Under the pieces are notes generated by a model. The model did not search any database. It was not told the origin of the DNA and worked only from the letters and a program-made list of their open reading frames with translations. The position numbers were made by a program, and so were the translations under genes. Source: Ignavibacteriota bacterium (GTDB lineage Bacteria; Bacteroidota; Ignavibacteria; SZUA-365). Taken from it: a stretch of DNA of 64,000 bases. The stretch's first letter is position 1; each line of letters starts with the position of its first letter. Positions 46,401 through 54,939 of the stretch are shown here, piece by piece. The stretch spans positions 106,533-170,532 of the forward strand of contig JACRFB010000012.1 of the NCBI GenBank assembly GCA_016218045.1. Reading direction: 5' to 3'.

Positions 46401-46453
46401 AGTGTCGCGGTGCCAACGGTGAGCAGCAGGAGGGCAAGGAGGAATCGTGTCAC
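43433..46453 (-). CDS. Secreted FTP-domain gluzincin metallopeptidase with T9SS sorting domain (M36/M4-like), copy 1
   Basis: 1006 residues. The GTG at 46453 is chosen because AAGGA lies 7 bp upstream and a signal peptide (RFLLALLLLTVGTATLRA) follows at once. The propeptide region of about residues 60-230 is FTP/PepSY-like. A metallopeptidase domain has HEFGH (448-452) and the third ligand probably Glu474 in GEAMSDI. Then come a beta-sandwich (jelly-roll-like) region and a C-terminal T9SS domain with NYPNPFNPATTVTFSIP. It is a paralogue of the upstream gene at 46521 and is followed by a terminator. Confidence 0.87.
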   Translation of the reverse strand: MTRFLLALLLLTVGTATLRARGDEGPEVRLPGSATVYAPVHLQRGASFSKSSAALGAFFDAHPTWEMHYNTLTGNPHRAWGEGISIDGYTRVDERNAHAAGMSFIRAHADLLRADPAKLRLLSSVPVNGKIYQKYVQVHEGIDVLNSYIELRIAGNGKVFMFGSDYHPSISVSVLPTVSKAAAAANATAGLAQPPASDRISDGTLFVLPLEYGTRIDYRLVYRFIVDASPEELWDTYVDAHNGSILWRRNLVNNLHGEPGGPVRATANTITGTVSVSIFKDSYVKGATTVPLPNAFVWVGGKQYITDKDGRYTADIGTELTAPLVARLAGPYAVARRADSSSSIRNARISVTAPTGQDYNILWDDANSAASERNVFYHMTAFRNYFRALDTSATLSDLDRQLQGIVNVNQTCNAFWDPAKTTLNFFKAGGSGAQRCGNTGEIADVVYHEFGHGIQQFMYTKIRRSGISNQALGEAMSDIVAMMIRDDPRLGIGFFVDGPNEGTLRNADNNYVYPKDIFPEYHDNGQILTGAVWDMRKAIGLDITRTLTHFTLYGTPDATTDGEAFADYFIEILVADDDDANLANGTPNSAGIIPAFLKHGIPGSGLRLEHEALRDQKNVTDPYPIGGTIYVGASINRNLLKINTVDLVYTTDGWGSSSRIPMTVNDQTRTFSGLLPAQRAGTIVRYYFEGRDNYGSVVSVPLNAPAEDFMMLVGYETKFYNDAEVTDGWTVEAECETGKWLRAAPIGTFNSALGTPPDAPWVQPNEDHTIGVDKLRCWVTGNAPAGSELGENDVDNGSNDLISRKYDVSAMSNPVLRYYRWYSNDQGMNPNIDAWYVRISSDGGTTWKFLEDTHEADAAWRAKIFRLKDHVDLTADLMVKFSAADSVTDKPSLVEAAVDDFEILDIDPSLVGVEDNTMPLAFGLEQNYPNPFNPATTVTFSIPAEARAAVRVYSPLGTLVATLFDSVAPAGRHRVAFDGSRLASGTYTCVFESEGRIRTMFMTLMK

Positions 46454-46520
46454 GAGGCGTTCCTTATGAGGAGTGAAACAGTCGGTTGTCAATGTGTGTC
46501 CAATGCGGCAAAATGCGGGG

Positions 46521-49496
46521 TCAGCGGGTCACGAGCAAACGTGTGTGCGCGCGGCCGGAGGCGGTCTGCGCGCGGATGATGTAGGCGCCCGGCCGCAGGA
46601 CGCCGGAGGGTATCGCGGCGCTGAACGTGCCCGCGGCGGCCGCGCCGTCGCGGAGCAGCAGCACTTCCTTCCCGAGCGCGTCGTACACGGACAGACGCAG
46701 CGTCGTGGCACGGTCGAGTCCGAGACGCACGGAGGCGCCCGCGGAGGCGGGATTCGGATGTACCGCGATCCGCAATACCGAGGGCAGCGGCGCCGCGCGG
46801 CCCGCGTCGAGCGCGCCGTCGAGGTCGAGCACCTCGAAGTCGTCGAGGGCCGCCTCGACGATCGATTCGGGCTTGTTGTCGGTCGCGAGGAATGCGAGAC
46901 GCATGCCGGGACCGGGTTCGAAATAGTCGCGGACACGGAAAATTTTCATGGTCCAGGACGGCTCGGGACGTGTGGTGTACTCGATGTTCTTCCAGGTCAC
47001 GCCGTCGGGCGAGATGCGCACCAGCCACGGATCGGATCCGGGGCTCGACACCGACGCGGTGTTGGTGAACCATCGGTAGTAGCGGATAATCGGATCCCGA
47101 TATCCGCTCATATCCATCACCGGTGTATGCAGAGTGGTGCGGCCGCTGTCCACATCGTCGAAATCGTGCCCGAGCGTCGTCGCGGCGTTTCCGGTGACCC
47201 AGCAGATGGTCTCGGCCGTGCCCGGCGTGTGGTCGAGATTCGTCTGGATGTACGGGGCGTTCGGCGGCGTGCCTTGCTGCTTGTTGTAGGTACCGTTCGG
47301 CGTGGCGCGCACCCATCTGCCCGTAGCGCATTCGTCCACCTGCGTCCAGCCGTCGGCGCTTTCGAAGGTCGCGAGGGTCTGCGAACGGTAGCCGAGAAGG
47401 AAGACGTAGTCCGTCGCCGGGGCGTTGTAGGGAAGACGCGCGACGGAACCGAAATTGTCGTTCGCCTCGATGAAATACCGCACCACCGCGGCGCGGGCGA
47501 GCGGCGGGAAGGCGCCGGTGAAGGACTTCGAGGCCGCGTCGTAACTCAGGGCCACGGTGTCGGATGTGAGCCACAGATCGGTGCTGTACACCAGCCGCGC
47601 ACCGCCGATGGTGAAGAGATTGCGCGCGACGGTCTCCTTCGTGTCGGCGGTGCCGTACACGCCGATGCTGGTGAACGCGTCGCTCTGGTCGGCGATGGGC
47701 GTGTGTGTGAGCACGATGTTGTTGCCCACGATGCCGTGCGCCACGAAAGCGGAGATGATGGCCGCCGCGTTGGGGGAGCCGTTCGAGAGGTCGCCGTCGT
47801 TGTCGTCGGCGATGAGTGTCTCGAGGAAGTAGTCGAAGAAGGCCTCGCCGATGGTCTTGCCGTCGGGCGCGCCGTAACGCACTTTGTGTGTGAGACGGCG
47901 GGCGGTCTCGATGCCGATCGCCTTGCGCATGTCCCACACGGCGCCGGTGAGGATGCGTCCGTCGAGATGGATTTCACCCGCGAGATCCCTCGGGTACACG
48001 AGGGTGTTGTTGGAATTGCGCAGCGTGCCCGCGCCCGCGTTTTTGTAGAAGCCGATGCCGATCCGTTCGTCATCGAGAATCATGTTCGCGGTGATGTCGG
48101 CCGAACCCTCGCTCACAGCTCCGCTGCGTATGCCCTGGCCGTTGAGTTTCGGATATGTGAAACTGTTGATCGCGTGCCCGTACTCGTGGTAGATCACGTC
48201 GGCAATTTCGCCGGTGTTGACGCAGCGGTCGCTTTCACGGAAGAAGTTGATCGTGCGGCCGTTCCAGTTGGCGTTGCACTCCTGATTGATGTTCACCACG
48301 CCCACCATCTGTTTGTCGACATCGGCAAACAGCGAGGACGTGTCGAGCGACCGCACGTAGTCGCGGATGGCGCGGATATGGAAGGCAGCCATACGCTCGG
48401 CCATCGTCGAATTGCCGTTGTCCCACACGAGTTCCAGCGGCTGGCCCGGACGTATCGTCGAGACCACACGCGCGTTCGGTGTCCCGCTCGCGGAATCGGA
48501 GCGGCGAGCCAGGGAGTGCGGACCGGCAAGCCGCGCCACTAGCACGGCGCTGTCGCCCGTAATAGTCGCGCTGAAGGTGCCGTCGTCGGCGGTCACCACT
48601 TCCTTGCCGCCGATGTTCACGTACATGCGCGGCATTGGCTGCAGGGCCGGAGGAGTCAATAGATTCTGGCTGTACACCGACGCGGTGACACGTCCCGTGA
48701 CGATGGCCGTCGCCGCCTTCTCGCCGCCCTCGTGCCCGAAACTGTGCACGAGCGACGTGCGCCAGAGAATACGTCCGTCGGTGGCGTCGATATAGGTATC
48801 CCACGCTTCCTCGTCGGAGACCGTCACTTCAAAACGGTACACAAGGCGGTACTCGGCCTTGTCGGGATATATCAAGGGAAGGATGAACAGCTCGCCGCCG
48901 CGCACGTCCATCAGTGCCGGATCGCCGTCGAGGCCCGCGCGGGCGAAGCGCCCGGCCGCGCCGCGGTCGAGGCCCGGCGCCACGTCCACATCGAGTCCCG
49001 GATGAAAATCGGATCCGAACATAATGACACGTGCGTCGGACGAGATGCGGACGTCGACTCGCGCGTTCAATACGGGAATGCCGCGATGGCGCTGCCTGTA
49101 GATGACGTAGCCGGTGCCGTCGTACACCCGCGCCGACAGCAGTTCCAGCGTGGCGGGTTCGGCGCGCAGTACGTCGGCGTATGCCGCGACAAAACGCGAC
49201 GCCGCGTCGGCGAGATTTGTGACGTCGATGTGTGTGAAGCCCTCGATGCTGAGGCCCCGGCCCCACGCGCGATGCGGGGTACCCGTGACGGGATTCCACG
49301 TCGCCGTCCAATCGCGGTGTGTTGCAAAAAAGGCGGTCGCTCCCGATTTCGCCAGCGGCGCGCGGAAGGCGGCCGAGGGTGAGTACACGATATCCTCGTC
49401 GGGAAGGCGCACCTCGGGTCCGGAATGCTGCGCATGGAGCATCGTGGCGGTGAACAGGGCACACAGACAGAGGGCGATGGTCGAAAAATGCTTCAT
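46521..49496 (-). CDS. Secreted FTP-domain gluzincin metallopeptidase with T9SS-type C terminus, copy 2
   Basis: 991 residues. The signal peptide ends MLHA before Gln23. The layout matches the downstream paralogue: FTP-like propeptide, catalytic domain with HEYGH (437-441) and Glu463 in SEGSADI, jelly-roll-like domain, then a sorting domain. The sorting domain is divergent: HPNPASAGASVRLGL replaces NPFNP, and it ends RAHTRLLVTR. AAGGA precedes the ATG. The shared arrangement and short 67-bp gap point to an old tandem duplication. Confidence 0.87.
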   Translation of the reverse strand: MKHFSTIALCLCALFTATMLHAQHSGPEVRLPDEDIVYSPSAAFRAPLAKSGATAFFATHRDWTATWNPVTGTPHRAWGRGLSIEGFTHIDVTNLADAASRFVAAYADVLRAEPATLELLSARVYDGTGYVIYRQRHRGIPVLNARVDVRISSDARVIMFGSDFHPGLDVDVAPGLDRGAAGRFARAGLDGDPALMDVRGGELFILPLIYPDKAEYRLVYRFEVTVSDEEAWDTYIDATDGRILWRTSLVHSFGHEGGEKAATAIVTGRVTASVYSQNLLTPPALQPMPRMYVNIGGKEVVTADDGTFSATITGDSAVLVARLAGPHSLARRSDSASGTPNARVVSTIRPGQPLELVWDNGNSTMAERMAAFHIRAIRDYVRSLDTSSLFADVDKQMVGVVNINQECNANWNGRTINFFRESDRCVNTGEIADVIYHEYGHAINSFTYPKLNGQGIRSGAVSEGSADITANMILDDERIGIGFYKNAGAGTLRNSNNTLVYPRDLAGEIHLDGRILTGAVWDMRKAIGIETARRLTHKVRYGAPDGKTIGEAFFDYFLETLIADDNDGDLSNGSPNAAAIISAFVAHGIVGNNIVLTHTPIADQSDAFTSIGVYGTADTKETVARNLFTIGGARLVYSTDLWLTSDTVALSYDAASKSFTGAFPPLARAAVVRYFIEANDNFGSVARLPYNAPATDYVFLLGYRSQTLATFESADGWTQVDECATGRWVRATPNGTYNKQQGTPPNAPYIQTNLDHTPGTAETICWVTGNAATTLGHDFDDVDSGRTTLHTPVMDMSGYRDPIIRYYRWFTNTASVSSPGSDPWLVRISPDGVTWKNIEYTTRPEPSWTMKIFRVRDYFEPGPGMRLAFLATDNKPESIVEAALDDFEVLDLDGALDAGRAAPLPSVLRIAVHPNPASAGASVRLGLDRATTLRLSVYDALGKEVLLLRDGAAAAGTFSAAIPSGVLRPGAYIIRAQTASGRAHTRLLVTR

Positions 49497-49517
49497 GGGG
49501 TCCTTGAGCTGATGTGG

Positions 49518-49531
49518 GCGGCATGTGCCGC
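49518..49531 (-). other. Short hairpin in the leader of gluzincin copy 2
   Basis: GCGGCATGTGCCGC forms a 5-bp stem with an ATGT loop, about 22 bp before the ATG, and is flanked by AGCT repeats. It has no T tail, so it is not a terminator. It may be chance. Confidence 0.25.
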
Positions 49532-49545
49532 GGAGCTGAAAAATG

Positions 49546-50676
49546 TCATGCGACGGGATGCGCGTCTCGGGCCGCGCCGGATGCGTAGTCTGACGGATTC
49601 TCCGTCGCGCGCTCGAACACCGCCGCGGCGAGTCGCTGCCAGTGCCAGCAGGCGGTCAGCCGTTCCGCGCCCGCGTGGGCGAGCGGCGGTTCGTGCATGG
49701 CGCAATTCTCGTCGGCAAGTTCGCAGCGTGTGCTGAAATGACAGCCGGCGGGGTAGGCGGTGGGACGCGGCACCTGGCCGGCAATAATCGGCAGGCGGCT
49801 GCGCCGCGGATGCCGGGCGGGGACGGACCGCAGCAGCGCTTCATTGTACGGATGCAGCGGCGCGCTGAACAGATCGTTGGTGCGCGCGACTTCGACAAGC
49901 CGCGACGCGTACATGACGGCAACTCTGTCGCAGGTCTGCGCCACGATCGAAAGGTCGTGTGTGATGAGAAGGACGCCCATGCCGAATTCGTGTGTGAGGC
50001 GGCGGAGCAGGTCCAGGATCTGCGCCTGCATCGTCGTATCGATGGCCGTCGTCGGTTCGTCGGCGATGAGAATATCAGGCGAGCAGAGCAGGCTCATCGC
50101 GATGAGCACGCGCTGGCGCAGGCCGCCGGAGAGCTGATGCGGATACGCGTCCATCACACGCGCGGGATCGGGGATGCCGACATGCTGCAGCATTTCGATG
50201 GACCGTGTCCGGGCCTCGATCCGTGTCATGTTCCGATGATGCAGCAGGACCTCGTTCATCTGCGCGCCGACGGAAAACACGGGATTCAGCGCGGTCATCG
50301 GTTCCTGGAAAATCATCGCGATACGATTGCCGCGGATGTCGCGCAATGCGCGCTCGTCGAGCCCGCGCAGGTCGATTCCGTTGAACAGGATGGCTCCGTT
50401 GGTGACACGGCCGGGGTGGCGGACGAGTCCGAGCACCGACAGGGCGCTCACGGTTTTACCGCAGCCCGATTCACCCACCAGGCCGAGCATTTCTCCCCGC
50501 GAAATGGAAAAAGAGACGTCCTGCACGACGGGAGCGGGTCCGTCGGCTGTCTCGAACACCGTGGTGAGGTGCTCGACCGATAGAATTGCGGGACTGTCTT
50601 TGTACACGCGATCAGGTTTCTGTGCGCGGCGCGGGCCGCGGGAATTTCCTCGCGGCGGGGAGGCCGAATGCGGCAC
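49546..50676 (-). CDS. Oligopeptide/dipeptide ABC transporter ATP-binding protein (OppD/DppD-like)
   Basis: 376 residues from GTG 50676; GTG 50607 is a possible later start. Walker A is GESGCGKT, the signature LSGGLRQRV and Walker [10 protein letters not shown], followed by the H-loop [10 protein letters not shown]. The C-terminal oligo_HPY region has the Cys pattern [15 protein letters not shown]...C seen in this subfamily. It energises peptide import, yet no permease, binding protein or second ATPase is nearby, so its partners are elsewhere. Confidence 0.9.
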   Translation of the reverse strand: MPHSASPPRGNSRGPRRAQKPDRVYKDSPAILSVEHLTTVFETADGPAPVVQDVSFSISRGEMLGLVGESGCGKTVSALSVLGLVRHPGRVTNGAILFNGIDLRGLDERALRDIRGNRIAMIFQEPMTALNPVFSVGAQMNEVLLHHRNMTRIEARTRSIEMLQHVGIPDPARVMDAYPHQLSGGLRQRVLIAMSLLCSPDILIADEPTTAIDTTMQAQILDLLRRLTHEFGMGVLLITHDLSIVAQTCDRVAVMYASRLVEVARTNDLFSAPLHPYNEALLRSVPARHPRRSRLPIIAGQVPRPTAYPAGCHFSTRCELADENCAMHEPPLAHAGAERLTACWHWQRLAAAVFERATENPSDYASGAARDAHPVA

Positions 50677-50790
50677 ATTTTTTTAATATACGCCATGCGG
50701 GGCCCTGAACATACCACGCGGCCCCGCACACCAAGAACGACAACCGCCGGCGCCCCGACGTTACACGCGCGCGGGACGGCGCGCGGGACC

Positions 50791-50820
50791 TTGTCACAGC
50801 GGGTCCGGCGCGCTATCTTG
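50791..50820 (+). promoter_or_regulatory. Bacteroidota-type promoter of the carboxyltransferase gene
   Basis: TTG (50791-50793), 20 bp, TATCTTG (50814-50820), about 32 bp before the ATG at 50853. The rest of the 176-bp divergent gap shows no other clear signal. Confidence 0.65.
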
Positions 50821-50852
50821 TCGCTTTCCCTCACCCTCATCCGTTTCACGCC

Positions 50853-52493
50853 ATGAACGACCGCGCCGCAGCCCAGTTTCACGAGTACGAAGACTTCCAC
50901 AAAAACGCGCTGCGCATTCTCGACGCGCGCGCGGAGAAGGTGAAACTCGGGGGCGGGGCGAAGGCGATCGAGCGACATCATTCCCGCGGCAAGATGACCG
51001 CGCGCGAGCGCATCGCTGCGCTGGTCGACGACGAGGCCTCCTTCCTCGAAATCGGCCTGTTCACCGCCTACGGCATGTACGAGGAATACGGCGGCGCGCC
51101 CTCGTCGGGCACGGTGTTCGGCATCGGACGCATTCACGGACGTGATTGTGTGATCGTGGCGAACGACGCGACGGTGAAGGCCGGGGCGTGGTTCCCGATA
51201 ACCGTGAAGAAGAATCTCCGCGCGCAGGAAATCGCCATCGAGAACGCCATCCCGATCATCTACCTCGTCGATTCCGCGGGAGTGTTCCTGCCGATGCAGG
51301 ACGAGATCTTTCCCGACAAGGAACACTTCGGACGTATATTCCGGAACAATGCCATCATGTCGTCGAAGGGCATCGTGCAGATCGCGGCGATAATGGGGTA
51401 TTGCGTCGCGGGCGGTGCGTATCTGCCCATCATGAGCGACGAGGCGATGATCGTCGACGGCACGGGCAGTGTCTTTCTCGCGGGAGCGCATCTTGTGAAG
51501 GCCGCCATCGGCGAGGAGATCGACAACGAACTGCTGGGCGGAGCCCGCGTGCACTCCGAACAGAGCGGTGTGACGGATTACCGTATGCCCGACGACGCAA
51601 CCTGTCTGGCCGCGATACGCGACCTTGTCTCGAAACTCGGCGCGACTCCCGCCGCTGGCTTCGACCGCGCGCAGCCCGTCGCCCCCGCGCGGCCTGTGGA
51701 CGACACGCTCGGCCTGCTGCCCAGGGACCGCACCAAACCGTACGACATGTTTCAACTTCTCGACACCGTGATCGACGCGGGCAGTCTCACCGAGTACAAG
51801 GCCGATTACGGACGCAGTCTCATCTGCGCCTACGCGCGTATCGACGGATGGGCCTGCGGCATCGTGGCGAATCAGCGGTCGATCGTGAAAAATGGTCGCG
51901 GCGAAATGCAGATCGGCGGCGTGATTTACAGCGACAGCGCCGACAAGGCCGCGCGCTTCATCATGAACTGCAATCAGAAAAAGATCCCGCTCGTGTTTTT
52001 CCAGGACGTCACGGGCTTCATGGTCGGCAGCAAGGCCGAACACGGAGGCATCATCAAGGATGGCGCAAAACTCGTGAACGCCGTGGCCAACAGTGTGGTG
52101 CCGAAGATCACCGTTGTTGTGGGCAACAGTTACGGCGCGGGCAACTACGCGATGTGCGGCAAGGCCTACGATCCACGCTTCATCTTCGCGTGGCCGTCGG
52201 CGCAGATCGCCGTCATGGGCGGCGCGCAGGCCAGCTCGACGCTGCTCGAGATACGCCTCTCACAGTTGAAACACCAGGGTCGTGAAATCAGCGAGGCCGA
52301 ACAGCAGGAACTTCTGCGCGGCATTCAGGAGAAATACACCGAGCAGACGAGTCCGTACTACGCGGCGGCGCGGCTGTGGGTGGATGGTGTCATCGATCCG
52401 CGCGCGACGCGCGACGTGGTGTCGCGCAGCATCGCCATCACCAACAACAATCCTGAGATTCCGCGCTTTAATCCCGGAGTGATTCAGACGTGA
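50853..52493 (+). CDS. Acyl-CoA carboxylase carboxyltransferase (beta) subunit, methylcrotonyl-CoA carboxylase-like
   Basis: 546 residues. Two crotonase-like halves: the first with GGAPSSGTVFGIGRIHGRDC and IYLVDSAGVFLPMQ, the second with VFFQDVTGFMVGSKAEHGGIIKDGAK. MQDEIFPDKEHFGRIF and GSVFLAGAHLVKAAIGEEI are typical of methylcrotonyl-CoA carboxylase beta rather than propionyl-CoA carboxylase. It transfers CO2 from biotin to the acyl-CoA. No alpha subunit with biotin carboxylase is adjacent, so partners must be elsewhere, possibly AccC. Confidence 0.9.
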   Translation: MNDRAAAQFHEYEDFHKNALRILDARAEKVKLGGGAKAIERHHSRGKMTARERIAALVDDEASFLEIGLFTAYGMYEEYGGAPSSGTVFGIGRIHGRDCVIVANDATVKAGAWFPITVKKNLRAQEIAIENAIPIIYLVDSAGVFLPMQDEIFPDKEHFGRIFRNNAIMSSKGIVQIAAIMGYCVAGGAYLPIMSDEAMIVDGTGSVFLAGAHLVKAAIGEEIDNELLGGARVHSEQSGVTDYRMPDDATCLAAIRDLVSKLGATPAAGFDRAQPVAPARPVDDTLGLLPRDRTKPYDMFQLLDTVIDAGSLTEYKADYGRSLICAYARIDGWACGIVANQRSIVKNGRGEMQIGGVIYSDSADKAARFIMNCNQKKIPLVFFQDVTGFMVGSKAEHGGIIKDGAKLVNAVANSVVPKITVVVGNSYGAGNYAMCGKAYDPRFIFAWPSAQIAVMGGAQASSTLLEIRLSQLKHQGREISEAEQQELLRGIQEKYTEQTSPYYAAARLWVDGVIDPRATRDVVSRSIAITNNNPEIPRFNPGVIQT

Positions 52494-53170
52494 CCGCTCG
52501 CGCCGCGCTCGCGCTGTGCGCGGCAATCGGCGCGGCGCTTCTCGCGCAGCCCGAATCGGCGCGCGCGCAGAGCCGCGGCCTGACGGAGAGGATCGCCGAA
52601 TTTTTCCTGCCCGATATTCTCGGCGAGGTGCACACCCTGCGCGCCGCGATCGCCGCCATGCCCGACACACTTCCCGCGGGACGACACGCGCAGCTCGAGC
52701 GCGTCGACGCGATCTACGACACGGCGCTTGTCATTTGCGAGGGAGCGCCGCGCGAGGCCCTGCTGGCCTGCGCCATCGCCACGTTGCCGTACCGCAGTTT
52801 CCCCGCCGTGCTGCCGCTCGCGGGACTCGTCGTGCGTGTGCCCGTCTCGACGGAGAGTGTCGCGGAATTCGAGGCGCGGCGCGCGCGACTGCCCGTGTTG
52901 CTGCTCGCGGACGCGGGCGGCGCCGGTGCGGACAAGCTGCCGCACTTTTTCGGCTCAGCGTATCTGCGCCTCGTGCTCGGCTCTGCTGAACTCGCGGCGC
53001 TGGCCGGCGTGTGTGTCGAATGGGGTGAAGCGCTGTTCAAACTCGAGGGCTTCGAAGACGAAATGGATCTGCGCGCGAACGCGCTCGGCGTCTGTTTTGC
53101 GGAACACCTGCGTCTCCATCCTGCCGCGCGTCCCTCCGACGTCTTGTTTTCGGGGTCCGCCTGCCGGTAA
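52490..53170 (+). CDS. Exported protein of unknown function
   Basis: 226 residues from a GTG overlapping the carboxyltransferase stop by 4 bp (GTGA). The signal peptide ends ARA before Gln27. The mature part is Ala/Leu-rich, with LPYRSFPAVLPLAGLVVRVPV and a run of helices, and an odd short 'FFGSAYLRLVLGSAELAA'. No family was recognised. It may have been kept for translational coupling with the upstream gene. Confidence 0.6.
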   Translation: MTARAALALCAAIGAALLAQPESARAQSRGLTERIAEFFLPDILGEVHTLRAAIAAMPDTLPAGRHAQLERVDAIYDTALVICEGAPREALLACAIATLPYRSFPAVLPLAGLVVRVPVSTESVAEFEARRARLPVLLLADAGGAGADKLPHFFGSAYLRLVLGSAELAALAGVCVEWGEALFKLEGFEDEMDLRANALGVCFAEHLRLHPAARPSDVLFSGSACR

Positions 53171-53175
53171 ATTAG
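53144..53175 (+). promoter_or_regulatory. Possible promoter of the second NtrC-type regulator (leaderless?)
   Basis: TTG (53144-53146), 21 bp, TAAATTAG (53168-53175). The -7 element overlaps the stop of the preceding gene and lies only 4 bp before the ATG at 53180, so the transcript would have almost no leader. Confidence 0.45.
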
Positions 53176-53179
53176 TTGT

Positions 53180-54544
53180 ATGAACGATCGCATCCTGGTT
53201 GTAGACGACGAACGCGGCATCCGCGAGATGCTCCGCATGACGCTCGAGTACGAGGGTTTCACCGTGCACGAGGCCGACACGGGCGCGGGCGCCCTCGAGG
53301 CGCTTGGCGGCGCGCAGTTCGATGCCGTGCTTCTCGACGTGAAAATGCCCGGCCTCGACGGAATGGAGACACTGGCGAAGATACGCGAGCGCGACGACGC
53401 CGTGCCGGTGATCATACTCACGGGGCACGGATCAATCGAGACGGCCGTCGAGGCGACGCGGCGCGGCGCCTTCGACTTCCTCTCCAAGCCGCCCGACCGC
53501 GAGAAAATCCTCATCACGCTTCGCAACGCGCTGACGCAGACGCAACTCCTGCGTGAGAACCAGCGCATGCGTCGCGAGATCGAGGGCACCGACGACATCA
53601 TCGGGACGTCGAAAGCGATCACCGACCTGATGTCCACCGTCGAGCGTGTCGCGCCCGCCGAGGCCTTCGTGTTGATCACAGGTGAGAACGGCAGTGGCAA
53701 GGAACTGATCGCGCGCGCGGTGCACCGCCGCAGCGCCCGCGCGGGCAAACCGCTTGTCGAGGTGAACTGCGCCGCGATCCCGTCGGAACTCATCGAGTCC
53801 GAACTGTTCGGTCACGAAAAGGGATCGTTCACGGGAGCCACGAATCAGCGCATCGGAAAATTCGAGCAGGCGCACACGGGCACAATACTGCTAGACGAGA
53901 TTGGCGACATGAGTCTCGCGGCGCAGGCGAAAGTGCTGCGTGTGCTGGAGGAGGGCACCTTCGAGCGGGTCGGCGGCAACCGGCTTATCACCGTCGATGT
54001 GCGTGTGATCGCCGCGACAAACAAAGTGTTGCAGACCGAGATCAAGGAGGGGCGCTTCCGCGAGGATCTGTTCCACCGGCTCAATGTGATTCCGCTGCAC
54101 GTGCCGCCTCTGCGCGAGAGGCGCGAGGATATCCCGCTGCTCATCGCCCACTTTCTGCAGGACGCCGCAAAGCGCAACAAACTGCCCGTGCGGCCTGTCG
54201 ACCGCGAGGCGGTGTCGGCATTGCGCGAGATGCACTGGCCCGGCAATGTGCGCGAATTACGCAACGCGGTCGAACGGCTGGCGATACTCGTGGCCGGACC
54301 CATCACGCTGGCCGATGTGCAGCGCTTCGTCGAGGGCAGCTCCGACGCCATCGACGCGCTGTTCAGCGCCGAAATGACGTTTCAGGAATTCAAGGACAAG
54401 GCCGAGGCGCTGTTCCTCGGCGCGCAGCTCGAACGGTTTCAGTGGAACGTGAGCCGCACCGCCGACGAACTCGACATACAGCGCAGCCACCTGTACACGA
54501 AGATCAAGAAGTACGGACTCATGCGCGACGTGCCGGAGGACTGA
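53180..54544 (+). CDS. Sigma-54-dependent response regulator (NtrC family)
   Basis: 454 residues. The receiver domain has phospho-acceptor Asp53 in LLDVKMPG. The AAA+ domain has a Walker A-like GENGSGKE and the sigma-54 contact loop GSFTGA (215-220), a functional variant. The C-terminal Fis-type helix-turn-helix (WNVSRTADELDIQRSHLYTKIKK) closes the protein. No histidine kinase is adjacent, so it is an orphan regulator. Along with the regulator at 23841 it is a candidate activator of the sigma-54 promoter at 34429. Confidence 0.94.
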   Translation: MNDRILVVDDERGIREMLRMTLEYEGFTVHEADTGAGALEALGGAQFDAVLLDVKMPGLDGMETLAKIRERDDAVPVIILTGHGSIETAVEATRRGAFDFLSKPPDREKILITLRNALTQTQLLRENQRMRREIEGTDDIIGTSKAITDLMSTVERVAPAEAFVLITGENGSGKELIARAVHRRSARAGKPLVEVNCAAIPSELIESELFGHEKGSFTGATNQRIGKFEQAHTGTILLDEIGDMSLAAQAKVLRVLEEGTFERVGGNRLITVDVRVIAATNKVLQTEIKEGRFREDLFHRLNVIPLHVPPLRERREDIPLLIAHFLQDAAKRNKLPVRPVDREAVSALREMHWPGNVRELRNAVERLAILVAGPITLADVQRFVEGSSDAIDALFSAEMTFQEFKDKAEALFLGAQLERFQWNVSRTADELDIQRSHLYTKIKKYGLMRDVPED

Positions 54545-54570
54545 GCATGTCCGCCGCGCGCGGCCGCGTG

Positions 54571-54939
54571 TCAGGGCCGCTTCAACGAATCGCCGCGACG
54601 TTCGAGTCGCCCGATGATCTCGTCGTACAGGCGCGCCCGCTCCTCGGGGTGTTTCGCGTACCATTCCGCCGCGTGCCGCACCGACGCGGTGTCGATGCCG
54701 TGCGCCCGGTAGATCGAGTCGATCGTGCGCACGCGCGCGACGCTGTCGCTGTGAAGGAGCTGCGCCGCGACGAGCGCGTCGGCCTGCGCGGCCGCCAGGC
54801 GTTCGCGGGGAACAGGAGGCGCGGAGTCGCCGCCGCAGGCGGACAGCGCGAAGGAGAGCACGGTGAGTGAGACGCCGCAGAGCCACGAGACGGGCGTGTT
54901 TCCGCGGGGCGAACGGTATCTTCTTGCTGTGACGCTCAT
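54571..54939 (-). CDS. DUF4296-type lipoprotein
   Basis: About 122 residues from ATG 54939. The lipobox is ALSAC with the Cys near residue 36, after a long basic N region. The mature part has the DUF4296 pattern: DSIYRAHGID, then SVRHAAEWYAKHPEERARLYDEIIGRL. This family is almost confined to Bacteroidota and its role is unknown. Its 5' end overlaps the divergent EamA gene by 77 bp. No later start keeps a usable signal peptide. Confidence 0.75.
   Translation of the reverse strand: MSVTARRYRSPRGNTPVSWLCGVSLTVLSFALSACGGDSAPPVPRERLAAAQADALVAAQLLHSDSVARVRTIDSIYRAHGIDTASVRHAAEWYAKHPEERARLYDEIIGRLERRGDSLKRP

Noticed and set aside
44150..48542. Long plus-strand open frames (809 and 689 codons) across the two gluzincin genes
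   Set aside because: They are antisense to well-supported protease genes with catalytic motifs and signal peptides, and show no recognisable protein features.
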